Below, in pieces: positions 29,572 to 37,869 of a DNA stretch of 64,000 nucleotides. Source of the DNA: Pedobacter westerhofensis (GTDB lineage Bacteria > Bacteroidota > Bacteroidia > Sphingobacteriales > Sphingobacteriaceae); contig NZ_FXTN01000001.1 in NCBI RefSeq assembly GCF_900182595.1, forward strand, positions 496,001-560,000. Direction: 5' to 3'. The position numbers and the translations under genes are program-made. Every line of letters starts with the position of its first letter. Positions within the stretch are counted from its first letter, which is position 1. The notes beneath the pieces are model-generated. The model was not told the origin of the DNA. It did not search any database and saw only the letters and a program-made list of their open reading frames with translations.

Positions 29572-29964
29572 ATGGAAAAAAACACAATTGATCCCTGGAA
29601 GTGGGGAGAGTACACCAACTCAGTTCAGGCCGTAGAAGTAAAAAATGTATCAGGTACCCTTTACTGTTCTGGTCAGGTGGCTATTGATGCCAACGGGCAG
29701 CCAAGTACAGAGGATATGCGTTCACAGTTGACGCAAACGATCGCTAACCTGGAACACTTGGTTACAGAATCTGGTTATGAAATGAGCAACATTGTAAGGT
29801 TAAACATATTCACAACTTCCACATCCGAATTCTTTACCTCATGTGTTGAGGTATATGCCGGGTTTGTTCAAAAATATGGCATCAGACAAGCTACAACCCT
29901 TATTGAAGTTAAAGGGCTTTTCGCTACACTGACAGTGGAACTGGAGGCTACAGTAGTAAAATAA
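29572..29964 (+). CDS. RidA (YjgF/YER057c/UK114) family protein
   Basis: Protein of 130 residues. RidA enzymes hydrolyse reactive enamine/imine intermediates formed by PLP enzymes. The Arg of the family active site is in GIRQATTLIEV, followed by the Glu of LTVELEA. The N-terminal strand LYCSGQVAID is typical. It is the first gene of a compact operon with YdeI and WYL proteins (8- and 17-bp gaps). It may instead belong to a non-deaminase Rid subgroup; family placement is firm, substrate not. Confidence 0.92.
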   Translation: MEKNTIDPWKWGEYTNSVQAVEVKNVSGTLYCSGQVAIDANGQPSTEDMRSQLTQTIANLEHLVTESGYEMSNIVRLNIFTTSTSEFFTSCVEVYAGFVQKYGIRQATTLIEVKGLFATLTVELEATVVK

Positions 29965-29972
29965 AGATTGCA

Positions 29973-30551
29973 ATGCAGGATGCTGAAATATATTCTCCGG
30001 CAAGTGAGGCAGAGTGGAGAGAATGGTTGATCAAAAACCACCTCTCCGCTCCTTCTGTTTGGCTTGTATTTTATAAAAAGAAATCTGAGCGGCACAACTT
30101 TACATGGAGTGCCGCGGTTGATGAGGCACTTTGTTTTGGCTGGATAGATGGCAGGCGAAAGCCTGTAGATCATGAAAAATTTATCCAGTTCTTTTGTAAA
30201 CGGAAACCGAATAGCACCTGGTCTAAGATCAATAAGGAAAAAGTAAGCGATCTGATCAAAAGAAAGCAGATGATGCCCGCAGGTTTAAATTGTATCCATA
30301 CTGCTAAGCAAAACGGCTCATGGCATTTACTGGACGATGTTGAAGGTTTAGTGCTGCCAGCTGATCTTCAGTTGGCATTTGAGCAGCAAGCCAGCACACT
30401 GGAATACTATACAAGCCTCAGTAATTCGGCTAAAAAATCAATCCTGCAATGGGTAAAATTGTGCAAAACTGATAAAACCCGTCAACAAAGAATTACAGAA
30501 ATCGTAAATTCTGCTAAATTTAAAACTTTACCGGTTGCACTAAAACGGTAA
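29973..30551 (+). CDS. YdeI/OmdA family protein
   Basis: Cytosolic protein of 192 residues. The N-terminal region has SEAEWREWLIKNH and the signature ALCFGWIDGRRKP, and the C-terminal region has the YdeI helix SAKKSILQWVKLCKTDKTR and TLPVALKR. The family is linked to bacteriocin protection in some enterobacteria (YdeI/OmpD-associated), but no biochemical activity is established. It is co-transcribed with RidA and the WYL regulator. Confidence 0.9.
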   Translation: MQDAEIYSPASEAEWREWLIKNHLSAPSVWLVFYKKKSERHNFTWSAAVDEALCFGWIDGRRKPVDHEKFIQFFCKRKPNSTWSKINKEKVSDLIKRKQMMPAGLNCIHTAKQNGSWHLLDDVEGLVLPADLQLAFEQQASTLEYYTSLSNSAKKSILQWVKLCKTDKTRQQRITEIVNSAKFKTLPVALKR

Positions 30552-30568
30552 TTGCCATATTATAAAAA

Positions 30569-31522
30569 ATGGATAATAGTAAACGCTTTGACCGCATCTT
30601 ACAACTGTTCTTTTTATTACAGTCTAAATCCCGTGTAACTATCAATGAGCTGCAATGCAGGTTTGAAACCAGTAAACGGACTATCTACAGGGATCTAAAA
30701 GCCCTGGAAACGGCCGGGGTACCGATCTCATCACATGATGGTGCCGGGTATTCCATATCCGAGGGTTTTCGCATTCAGCCATCCAGGTTTACACATGAGG
30801 AAGTCCTTAGTTTGCTGATTGCAGAAAAAATGATGCAGCAGCATCAAACTAAGTTTATCAAAGAACAATTTGAGTCTGTGCTGGTCAAAGTAAAAGGCTC
30901 TCTGCAATCTCAGCAGAAGTTGGCTATGCAGCAGCTTGACGACAAACTTTTGATCAATTCAGAATCTGAGTCGCAGGATTATCTGCCTGATATCCTCAAT
31001 ACCTTGCTGAGCAGTTCGTCTAGCCATAAAATTGTGAAAATCAGTTATCATAAGAGCAGTGAAAAAAAATTTAAAGTTCGGGAAATAGAACCTGTTGGGC
31101 TGTTTTACGAAAGAGATTTTTGGTATGTACTGTCATTCTGCTTACTGCGGTTAGACTATAGGAATTTCAGGCTGGACAGGATCAGGCAGGCTGATATAAC
31201 CGATATCCCATTTACACGTAAACATCCGCCCCTACGCGAGCTGCGGGATCACCTCGATGCTGCTCCCGCCACTCCGATCATCATAAAAGCAGATCTGAAA
31301 TTTGCTCATTTTATATTTTGGGAACGTGACAGCTACGGGTTTTACAAAGAAGAAACCACAGGAAATCACGTTCTGATGTATTTCAACTGTATCCCGCATC
31401 CCACAGCCTTTGTACGTTGGTTTTTAAGATTTATTGATGTTGCGGATATTGTTGAGCCGGTATCATTAAAGGATGAATTAAAGGAAATCCTGGATAATGG
31501 TTTAAAGAGAATGACAAAGTGA
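30569..31522 (+). CDS. YafY-type HTH-WYL transcriptional regulator
   Basis: Regulator of 317 residues. The N-terminal winged helix (about 1-60; INELQCRFETSKRTIYRDLKAL) is of the HTH_11 type. The middle and C-terminal WYL region (about 145-225) carries VGLFYERDFWYVLSFC and RNFRLDRI, and the C-terminal extension (about 240-310) is the usual WCX part. WYL proteins bind nucleic-acid or nucleotide ligands and often control stress and defence genes. Third gene of the RidA operon, which it probably autoregulates. Confidence 0.92.
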   Translation: MDNSKRFDRILQLFFLLQSKSRVTINELQCRFETSKRTIYRDLKALETAGVPISSHDGAGYSISEGFRIQPSRFTHEEVLSLLIAEKMMQQHQTKFIKEQFESVLVKVKGSLQSQQKLAMQQLDDKLLINSESESQDYLPDILNTLLSSSSSHKIVKISYHKSSEKKFKVREIEPVGLFYERDFWYVLSFCLLRLDYRNFRLDRIRQADITDIPFTRKHPPLRELRDHLDAAPATPIIIKADLKFAHFIFWERDSYGFYKEETTGNHVLMYFNCIPHPTAFVRWFLRFIDVADIVEPVSLKDELKEILDNGLKRMTK

Positions 31523-31611
31523 TCAGCACCCTAAAAGTTAACAGATATTTCATCATACAAAACTAAGGCTTAAGGCAGCATCAGAAGAATGTACAGTTCC
31601 CTGTTGGTTAA

Positions 31612-32007
31612 TTACAATTGATTGTATTCCTCATCACTAACTGGCTCCAGCCACTCATTGCTTGCACCCTCTGCAGGCACGGCAATAGCAACATGTGAAA
31701 ACCAGCTGTCCTTAGATGCGCCATGCCAGTGTTTTATGCCCGGAGCAATGTTCACAACATCCCCTGGATTTAAAACCTGCGCAGGTTTTCCCTCTTCCTG
31801 AAACCAGCCAATGCCAGCTGTACACAACAAGATCTGGCCACCTTTGTGATGAATATGCCAGTTGTTTCTGCAGCCCGGCTCAAAAGTTACATTATTGGTG
31901 CCCACACCTTCTTTAGTTAAAGGTGCAAGGTAGCTCTGGCCGGTAAAATATTCTGCGTATGCTTCGTTTTTCTCTCCCAGTGGGAATATTTGTTGGAAAT
32001 CACTCAT
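31612..32007 (-). CDS. cupin-domain protein, cytosolic
   Basis: Single-barrel cupin of about 131 residues. The start is placed at 32007 (MSDFQQIFPLGE); the upstream 26 codons open to 32085 look non-coding and run into the regulator promoter. Metal ligands lie in NWHIHHKGGQ and GIKHWHGAS. It is closely related to the cupin lipoprotein at 13345 and the cupin half of 17509, but has no export signal. It is divergent from the Crp/Fnr gene at 32170, sharing a promoter region that holds a TTTTTGCG dyad. Confidence 0.87.
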   Translation of the reverse strand: MSDFQQIFPLGEKNEAYAEYFTGQSYLAPLTKEGVGTNNVTFEPGCRNNWHIHHKGGQILLCTAGIGWFQEEGKPAQVLNPGDVVNIAPGIKHWHGASKDSWFSHVAIAVPAEGASNEWLEPVSDEEYNQL

Positions 32008-32108
32008 TTGATTATATATTTTGATTGCAAACTTGCAAAGAATTAAACGGTTTACCCTTACCCATATTACAGGTTTATCTACCACTATTACTTAGCAAGT
32101 AGGAATTA

Positions 32109-32128
32109 TTTTTGCGAATTAGCAAAAA
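32109..32128. promoter_or_regulatory. Crp/Fnr-type dyad, copy 1
   Basis: TTTTTGCGAATTAGCAAAAA is a 20-bp palindrome with 18 of 20 positions identical to the copy at 32746. It lies 42 bp before the Crp/Fnr start and 102 bp before the cupin start. The inner TTTGC-N6-GCAAA has the same 5-6-5 geometry as CRP sites. Confidence 0.6.
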
Positions 32129-32169
32129 ATACAAAATAAATATGTCGGAACTTTGTGATCAAAAAAGTG

Positions 32170-32769
32170 ATGGATGCAATTTTTAAATATTTTGACCTGT
32201 TCCTAAAACTCAGTCCTGAAAGCAAACAGCTGATAGCAGACCATTTAGAACCCTCAACGGTGAGTAAGGGCGAGTATCTCTGGAAGGCCGGACAGAGATG
32301 CAACAGCATTTACTTTATCACATCAGGCATCGCACGACTATTTTTTTACACTGAAGCTGGTACAGAAAATACAGTACATTTTATTACCGAGAACAAGTTC
32401 ATTACCGATCTGGAAAGTTTAAGAGATCAAATACCTTCATCAGTTTCATGCATTGCAGCTATTGACTGTAATGTATTTGTGATTACATCACAAATACTTG
32501 AAAAGCTTGAAAACAATGTTCCTGAGTGGCATGAACTGCTCAAAAAAATCACAGAAAAGACCCTGTTTGACAAAATTAAAGCCCGGGAAATCCTGTTTCA
32601 GAAAGAATCTAAAGAAAGGTACATTTCATTTCTGAAACTATTCCCCACAGTTGCAAACAGTGTTCCCGCCAACCAGGTAGCTTCTTACCTTGGTATTTCT
32701 CAGTTCACATTAAGCCACCTGAAAAAAGAAATAGCCAGCAACGATTTTTTGCGGATTCGCAAAAATTAA
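32170..32769 (+). CDS. Crp/Fnr-family regulator with divergent recognition helix
   Basis: Regulator of about 199 residues. ATG 32170 is preferred over GTG 32155. A beta-roll ligand domain (about 15-130) is followed by a helix-turn-helix (VASYLGISQFTLSHLKKEI). The recognition helix has Q-F-T-L-S-H where CRP has R-E-T-V-G-R, so all three base-reading residues are changed. Near-identical palindromes flank the gene, one at its promoter and one over its last codons. No FNR cysteines are present. It probably controls the divergent cupin and the downstream epimerase. Confidence 0.9.
   Translation: MDAIFKYFDLFLKLSPESKQLIADHLEPSTVSKGEYLWKAGQRCNSIYFITSGIARLFFYTEAGTENTVHFITENKFITDLESLRDQIPSSVSCIAAIDCNVFVITSQILEKLENNVPEWHELLKKITEKTLFDKIKAREILFQKESKERYISFLKLFPTVANSVPANQVASYLGISQFTLSHLKKEIASNDFLRIRKN
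32746..32765. promoter_or_regulatory. Crp/Fnr-type dyad, copy 2
   Basis: TTTTTGCGGATTCGCAAAAA has perfect 8-bp arms around GATT. It overlaps the 3' end of the regulator gene and lies 123 bp before the epimerase start. It could also act as a hairpin terminator, but its match to copy 1 in the promoter favours an operator. Confidence 0.55.
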
Positions 32770-32887
32770 GTTTCTCCACTGAAAGACATTTGTATCCAGA
32801 TCCATATCTCTCCAGGCTGCGCATCCGCCAGATTACGGATGCAGACTAACCCGGAAGGTATTGGCAAAACGAAAATTTGAATAAGAA

Positions 32888-33853
32888 ATGAAAAAAGTAT
32901 TCATTACAGGAGGCTCTGGTTTTGTTGGACAAAACTTAATCCCATTATTGGTTGAAAAAGGATATTCAGTAAGTGCCCTTGCACGTTCGCCACAAGCTAT
33001 AGAAAAGGTTAAAAGCCTGGGCGCGATAGCTGTACCAGGTGATCTGGAGTGCAGAGAAGCATTAACTAATGGCATAAAAGATGCAGAAACTGTGTTTCAT
33101 TTGGCTGCCTCCGTAGATTTTTTTGCAAGTGAAAAAACGTTATATAATCTTCATGTGAAAGCTACAGCCCTGCTGCTTGAAGAAGCTAAAAAGTCAGCTG
33201 TTAAAACCTTTGTATACCTGGGTGCGGCATCAGTAATAATGAACGGACAACCAATAGGGAATGCCGACGAACATTTTGTTTCAGACAATCTGACCGACGG
33301 TTACTCCCGGACAAAGCTGGCAGCGGAAAAATTGGTGCTGCAGGCAAATTCAGCACAGTTCAAAACAATTTCGATTCGCCCCCCGCTGATTTGGGGTAAG
33401 GGCGACCCTAATATTCTGCCGGCGATACTTGACGCGATCAAAAAAGGCCAGATGCAGTTTATCGGGGGCGGCCTGCACAAGATTGTTACCGGAAATGTTA
33501 AAAATGTGTGTGAGGCATTGCTGCTGGCAGAAGATGGGGGTTTTGGGGGAAATGCCTATTTCATTACTGACGGAGAAAAAGTGGTTTTTAAAGATTTCAT
33601 CAAAAGATACGTCGGCACACAGGGTATAGCTGTTCCGGATAAATCGGTTTCAATCGGAACAGCTAAACTGATTGCATCGCTCATGGAATTTGTTTGGAAA
33701 ACCTTTCAGCTGAAAGGACATCCGCCACTATACAAAGCCATGGTAAACACACTGGGACTGGAATTTATAACCAGCGATGCCAAAGCCAGAAGGGAACTAG
33801 GGTACAAAACGTTTGTAACTGTTGAACAGGGATTATCGCTGATGAAATCATAA
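32888..33853 (+). CDS. NAD-dependent epimerase/dehydratase (3-beta-HSD-like)
   Basis: Extended SDR of 321 residues: MKKVFITGGSGFVGQNL holds the glycine motif, VFHLAASVDFF follows, and YSRTKLAAEKL supplies the Tyr-x3-Lys pair. IRPPLIWGKGDPNILP is typical of 3-beta-hydroxysteroid dehydrogenase/dihydroflavonol reductase-like enzymes, which oxidise or reduce alicyclic or aromatic alcohols. It is downstream of the Crp/Fnr gene, with a matching dyad 123 bp before the start. Substrate unknown. Confidence 0.9.
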   Translation: MKKVFITGGSGFVGQNLIPLLVEKGYSVSALARSPQAIEKVKSLGAIAVPGDLECREALTNGIKDAETVFHLAASVDFFASEKTLYNLHVKATALLLEEAKKSAVKTFVYLGAASVIMNGQPIGNADEHFVSDNLTDGYSRTKLAAEKLVLQANSAQFKTISIRPPLIWGKGDPNILPAILDAIKKGQMQFIGGGLHKIVTGNVKNVCEALLLAEDGGFGGNAYFITDGEKVVFKDFIKRYVGTQGIAVPDKSVSIGTAKLIASLMEFVWKTFQLKGHPPLYKAMVNTLGLEFITSDAKARRELGYKTFVTVEQGLSLMKS

Positions 33854-33978
33854 ATCAAAGACTGGCTATTGTACTCTGCAGCAATAAGTACGAGGATGGT
33901 AGCAATTATGATTGCCAGCCAGAATGTGACCCTGTTGATTATTCTATCAATCCTTTGTATATTTTCTGATTCGCTCAT
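33706..33978 (-). CDS. possible small membrane protein antisense to the epimerase 3' end
   Basis: A 90-codon frame beginning at 33978. Its first 50 residues (MSESENIQRIDRIINRV, then a hydrophobic helix WLAIIIATILVLIAA) look like a one-helix membrane protein. The C-terminal 50 codons lie antisense to the epimerase gene and may be non-functional. It follows the hydrolase gene (ends 34031) on the same strand by 52 bp. No family is recognised. It may be only the 5' end of a truncated gene. Confidence 0.3.
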   Translation of the reverse strand: MSESENIQRIDRIINRVTFWLAIIIATILVLIAAEYNSQSLIYDFISDNPCSTVTNVLYPSSLLALASLVINSSPSVFTMALYSGGCPFS

Positions 33979-34030
33979 CAGGCTGTTCTGATTAATGCTG
34001 TTCCCCGTGCTTAACTGGTTACTGAAGAAA

Positions 34031-34792
34031 TTAGTTTTTAGCGCTGGCTGCTTCTTCGATTATCCTTAATACAGCTTTCGGCTGTGCGATCATCACCACA
34101 TGGCCGGATTCCAGCTCAGTAGTTTTGGCTTTGATCCTTTTGGCCATAAAACGTTCCAGGTCTGGGTTGATGGTTTTATCGCCTTTTGCTACGATGTACC
34201 AGCTTGGTTTTTGTTTCCAGGCAGGTGTTCCGCTTTTATCCCCAAAAACAGTTTTAGAGGCCGGAGTTTGTGTAGCATAAATTACTTTCCGCTCTTTTAC
34301 AGGCAGGTCATTGGCAAATGCAGCTTTTACGCCTGCCTCAGATAAATAGACAAAGTCGCCTGCGGGAACAAAGTATTTGCTCAGTTCCGTTCCGGGAGCA
34401 TTTTTTTGCAGCTCTGGCACAGTTTCGCCAATCTCAGGAGCGTAAGCTGCAACGTATACCAGTCCGATTACTTTAGGATCATTACCAGCCTGGGTAATCA
34501 CAAAACCACCCCATGAGTGCCCAACCAGGATAACTTTCCCTTTAGCCATATCAATAGCCCTTTGCGTAGCCGCAACATCGGCAGCCAGAGAGGTAACCGG
34601 ATTTTGTACAGAAATTACAGGATAACCTTTCGCCTGTAACCCGGTGATCTGGTCAGTCCAGCTGGTTCCGTCTGCCCATATTCCATGAACAAAAATGATA
34701 GCCGGTTTTTCTGAAGCAGCGCTTTGGGCATGGCTGCTAAATGCAACGATTAAGGCAATAAGCAATACGGAATAAAATTTCATAGTTTTCAT
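34031..34792 (-). CDS. exported alpha/beta hydrolase
   Basis: Hydrolase of 253 residues with a signal peptide ending near SSHAQ (about 22). The core shows the oxyanion strand IIFVHGIWADGTSW, the nucleophile GHSWGG (Ser about 104), and the catalytic His in LESGHVVM; the acid is likely in the AKGDKT strand. This subgroup is common as small esterase-like proteins in oxidative-stress clusters. It is divergent from the isochorismatase gene, with a pair of TGTGA-N6-TCACA sites between them, 73 bp from its start. Confidence 0.9.
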   Translation of the reverse strand: MKTMKFYSVLLIALIVAFSSHAQSAASEKPAIIFVHGIWADGTSWTDQITGLQAKGYPVISVQNPVTSLAADVAATQRAIDMAKGKVILVGHSWGGFVITQAGNDPKVIGLVYVAAYAPEIGETVPELQKNAPGTELSKYFVPAGDFVYLSEAGVKAAFANDLPVKERKVIYATQTPASKTVFGDKSGTPAWKQKPSWYIVAKGDKTINPDLERFMAKRIKAKTTELESGHVVMIAQPKAVLRIIEEAASAKN

Positions 34793-34864
34793 AAGATGTG
34801 ATTTGATGTTAAATATTCATTTTTGTTTCTGTCACAAAGTAGGGGGATATTGAAAAAATAATAG

Positions 34865-34917
34865 CGTGACGTAGATCACATTAAAGATAGCCCGCAAAGA
34901 ATGTGATCTGTGTCACA
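34865..34917. promoter_or_regulatory. paired CRP-like sites, region a
   Basis: CGTGACGTAGATCACA at 34865-34880 and TGTGATCTGTGTCACA at 34902-34917, centres 37 bp apart, sit between divergent hydrolase and isochorismatase genes. The second is a perfect TGTGA-N6-TCACA. Confidence 0.7.
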
Positions 34918-35025
34918 GTCAGGGGTCTGTAATCAAATGAAAGGGTAATAGAGGTCACGTATTTTCCTTCGAAATAAATTCTAGTTTTGCTGTATGGTTC
35001 CAATACTTAATCACATCTCCATAAA

Positions 35026-35613
35026 ATGAAAATAACAAAGAAAGATTTCCCTGCATTGATCCTGATTGATTTCCAGAAAGCTTTTGAAGACGAAGAGTAT
35101 TGGGGAGGCAGCAGAAATAATCCCTTCGCTGAGGAAAACGCAATGAAATTATTGAATTACTGGAGGGCGAACAAATTACCTTTGTTTCACATACAGCACA
35201 TCTCAGTAAATCCCGAGGCAAAGCATGGCCTGAATAATCCGGGACATGTATTCAAAGATATGCTTAAACCCTTAGCGGGAGAAGTGATCATACAAAAGTC
35301 TGTCAATAGTGCTTTCATAGGTACGGACCTGAAAGAACAGCTCGATCAGAATGGAATTCATACCGTTGTGATCGCGGGCTTAACTACCGATCATTGTGTT
35401 TCTACCACAACCAGGATGTCAGGAAATTTTGGTTATGACACCTACATTCTAGCAGATGCAACAGCAACCTTTGGAAAGAAAGGTATCAATGGAGAGCATT
35501 ACAGCGGTGAAACAATGCACCTGACAGCGCTTGCGCAATTGAACCAGGAATTTGCCACGGTTGTTCTTACGCAGGAACTGATTGAAGACCTGGAGGCCGG
35601 GGCTGAGAATTAA
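35026..35613 (+). CDS. isochorismatase-like cysteine hydrolase
   Basis: Hydrolase of 195 residues in the isochorismatase/nicotinamidase superfamily. The catalytic triad is visible: Asp in LILIDFQKAF, Lys in IIQKSVNSAF, and Cys in TTDHCVSTTTR. Members cleave amides, ureas or vinyl ethers. No signal peptide. It is divergent from the exported hydrolase, with paired CRP-like sites 109 bp upstream, so it probably belongs to the regulon of the Crp/Fnr protein at 37204. Confidence 0.92.
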   Translation: MKITKKDFPALILIDFQKAFEDEEYWGGSRNNPFAEENAMKLLNYWRANKLPLFHIQHISVNPEAKHGLNNPGHVFKDMLKPLAGEVIIQKSVNSAFIGTDLKEQLDQNGIHTVVIAGLTTDHCVSTTTRMSGNFGYDTYILADATATFGKKGINGEHYSGETMHLTALAQLNQEFATVVLTQELIEDLEAGAEN

Positions 35614-35622
35614 TATCAGCAG

Positions 35623-35931
35623 TTACAATTTATCTTTTGTTACAAATCTTTTGGCCAGATAACTGCTCATCAAAGCCAGGCCCGCAAAAAAGATCAGCTT
35701 AGACAGGTCGTTTTCTGTATACACCCTGCCGGCCCTGAACAACACATAACCTACCACCAGATTAAACAAAGCCCATAATATGTTTAGTGAGGGAGAGGAT
35801 AAACCTTGTCCGGGTGGTTTGGCAAATGGAGTTGGAAATGCATCCCCACAAACGCCTTTAACAAAGTGGGGAACAAAATTTGTTAAAAATACACCCGCAA
35901 AAAAGCTGCTTAGATAATGGTACCTCCCCAC
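35623..35931 (-). CDS. conserved small membrane protein
   Basis: Membrane protein of about 102 residues with three or four hydrophobic helices. The conserved-looking core is FFAGVFLTNFVPHFVKGV, then FPTPFAKPPGQGLSS and NILWALFNLVVGYVLF, a Pro/Gly-rich loop pattern I associate with a widespread uncharacterised family. The start is uncertain: GTG at 35931 fits the first helix, while the longer frame to 36027 overlaps phzF by 41 bp and lacks a protein-like N-terminus. It is downstream of the PhzF gene, possibly co-transcribed. Confidence 0.65.
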   Translation of the reverse strand: MGRYHYLSSFFAGVFLTNFVPHFVKGVCGDAFPTPFAKPPGQGLSSPSLNILWALFNLVVGYVLFRAGRVYTENDLSKLIFFAGLALMSSYLAKRFVTKDKL

Positions 35932-35986
35932 ATAGGGGGATATACCCGCTTCCGGTTCATGCCGCCCCGGGCATCTATTAAAAATT

Positions 35987-36775
35987 TTATACGGTAACGA
36001 TCGTTCCGATAGCATACGTCCTGGCATTGCCCCTGATTATTACCCTTTCGCCCAGATCAGAGCAATATAGTGTACCTGTCCGCTCAGATAATTGGATAGC
36101 GATCATATGATTTTTATTCAGCTGCTCTTTCCGATAGGGAATCAGGGAACAATGCGCTGATCCTGTAACAGGATCTTCGAGAATTGTTGACTGCGGGGTA
36201 AAGTATCTGGAAACGAAATCGGCACTGCTTCCGGGAGCAGTTACAACCACACCTCCTGGATCAAGATTGATCTGGTCAAACACCTGTCTGTCAATTGTGA
36301 TGTCGCGTACTTGATGTTCATTTTCATAAATCAGCACAAAATCACGGGATTTTAAAACTGCTGATGGCTGAATGTTCAGGGCATGCGCAATAAGCTCAGG
36401 AAGCACTGCAGGAACGGGCTTTCTGGAAGGAAAGTTCAGTGCATACATCCCATCTTCAACCGTTACGGTCAGCTCCCCGCTTAGTGTTGTAAAAACAATT
36501 TCCTGCTTGTCAAAATCCATCATGCTGTATATAACATGAGCTGCGGCCAGCGTTGCATGTCCGCACAGATCCATTTCAATCTCGGGCGTAAACCAGCGTA
36601 AGTGCACCTTATCCCCATTAATTACAAAAAATGCAGTTTCTGCAACTGCATTTTCTTTTGTGATGTTAAAAAGTGTTTCATCCGGCAGCCATTCCTTTAG
36701 CGGGACAACACATGCGGGATTCCCTTTGAATATCTCGTTCGTAAATGCATCGATCTGATAAAGTTTTAATTCCAT
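35987..36775 (-). CDS. PhzF-family isomerase
   Basis: Protein of 262 residues of the PhzF/diaminopimelate-epimerase-like fold. The N-terminal half has YQIDAFTNEIFKGNPACVV, the catalytic Glu in AVAETAFF, and DLCGHATLAA. The C-terminal half has EDPVTGSAHCSLIPY. PhzF isomerises trans-2,3-dihydro-3-hydroxyanthranilate in phenazine synthesis, but no other phz genes are here and most homologues have other, unknown substrates. It faces away from the deletion scar at 36858. Confidence 0.93.
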   Translation of the reverse strand: MELKLYQIDAFTNEIFKGNPACVVPLKEWLPDETLFNITKENAVAETAFFVINGDKVHLRWFTPEIEMDLCGHATLAAAHVIYSMMDFDKQEIVFTTLSGELTVTVEDGMYALNFPSRKPVPAVLPELIAHALNIQPSAVLKSRDFVLIYENEHQVRDITIDRQVFDQINLDPGGVVVTAPGSSADFVSRYFTPQSTILEDPVTGSAHCSLIPYRKEQLNKNHMIAIQLSERTGTLYCSDLGERVIIRGNARTYAIGTIVTV

Positions 36776-36857
36776 ACAAAGATAATTATGAAGTCTGTTT
36801 TAGCGCAATATACAATGCTGCGGCCAACTCCATACTAACGCCCCGCCCGGGCTGCTA

Positions 36858-37030
36858 TTATTTGATATAAACGGTTTTTACGTTTACAAATTCAAGAATA
36901 CCAAAACCGTTTTCCACCCAAGCCATGCGTTATGAGTTTGCTTAATTTTAGCTGGCGCCTGCTCTTCAGTAAGTGCAGCGTATTCCTTAATTTTCTTTCC
37001 GTTGGCCGGATTAATTGAAATAATACTCAT
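36858..37030 (-). pseudogene. deletion scar of a succinate-semialdehyde-type aldehyde dehydrogenase
   Basis: From ATG 37030 the minus strand reads MSIISINPANGKKIKEY and continues to AWLGWKT, the first 40 or so residues of an NAD(P)-dependent succinate-semialdehyde dehydrogenase. Immediately after, in another frame, GILEFVNVKTVYIK and TAA (36858) give the exact C-terminal end of the same family. Over 400 internal codons are missing, and the join lies near 36900-36915. The remainder of 36776-37203 holds only regulatory DNA. Confidence 0.8.
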
Positions 37031-37116
37031 TTTTATACTTTAAAGATGATTTAACTATCTGGTTAAGTTTACTGTTTTATCAAGGGTAAATTTGAGCTTA
37101 ACAGATAAGAAAATAA

Positions 37117-37169
37117 TGTGATTTGAATCACATTAAAATTATCATACGAATTATGTGATGCTCGTCACT
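37117..37169. promoter_or_regulatory. paired CRP-like sites, region b
   Basis: TGTGATTTGAATCACA at 37117-37132 (extended palindrome, 9-bp arms) and TGTGATGCTCGTCACT at 37154-37169, centres 37 bp apart. They lie 87 bp from the start of the deleted aldehyde dehydrogenase and 35 bp before the Crp/Fnr gene, implying autoregulation. Confidence 0.75.
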
Positions 37170-37203
37170 TTGACTACCTTTAGGTTTTCATTAGCTTCAC
37201 ACC

Positions 37204-37776
37204 ATGACACCGCAGGAAATCTTAAAAGCTCACCTCAGCAAAACCATCACTCTTACCGATGATGAGTTCAGTTATTTCTTTTCGCATTTGAAACCACTGT
37301 CCTTTAAAAAGGGTGAAAGTATTATCACTGAGGGAGATACTGTCAGCTGTGAATATTTTGTGCTGAATGGATGCCTGAAAACATATTATGTAAACGATGA
37401 TCAAAAGATGCTGATCTTACAATTTGCGATGTCAACCTGGTGGGCTTCGGACTACAATGCGTTATACAATGATGTAAAAGCGACAGTGCATGTGGACTGC
37501 ATTACAGACACCGACGTATTATGCCTTACCAGCGAAGACCGTGAAAGGCTTTGCAGGGAAATCTATCAGCTTGAATATTTCTTCCGATGGCGCTCCAATA
37601 AAGGGTTTGTCGCTACTCAGAGAAGACTGTTATCTTTTATGAACAATGATGCCAGGCATCGCTATGAAGAATTACTGAACATGTACCCGCAACTCTATAA
37701 TATTGTTCCTAAACATCTTATTGCAGCATATCTGGGCGTATCGCGCGAAACGCTTAGCAGATTGTACCAAAGTTAA
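37204..37776 (+). CDS. Crp/Fnr-family regulator with CRP-type recognition helix
   Basis: Regulator of 190 residues: beta-roll domain (about 20-125; LKPLSFKKGESIITEGD) and helix-turn-helix (KHLIAAYLGVSRETLSR). The recognition helix S-R-E-T-L-S-R keeps the Arg, Glu and Arg (R180, E181, R185 of E. coli CRP) that read TGTGA. Six TGTGA-N6-TCACA sites lie in three nearby intergenic regions, two of them before this gene. The cAMP-binding PRSA motif is absent, so the ligand is unknown. It is probably the local regulator of hydrolase, isochorismatase, monooxygenase and esterase genes. Confidence 0.92.
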   Translation: MTPQEILKAHLSKTITLTDDEFSYFFSHLKPLSFKKGESIITEGDTVSCEYFVLNGCLKTYYVNDDQKMLILQFAMSTWWASDYNALYNDVKATVHVDCITDTDVLCLTSEDRERLCREIYQLEYFFRWRSNKGFVATQRRLLSFMNNDARHRYEELLNMYPQLYNIVPKHLIAAYLGVSRETLSRLYQS

Positions 37777-37869
37777 CAGTTTTCAAACTGCCCCGGCAGC
37801 TCTAATCCGCCGGAACAGTATTTTAAAATAGCTTTTATAAAGTAGCCATATCTAAACAATTCTTATAGT

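Noticed and set aside
37793..37813. CCGGC/GCCGG stem between the Crp/Fnr and monooxygenase genes as a terminator
   Set aside because: Only a 5-bp stem with an 11-nt loop and no T-tract; too weak to list.
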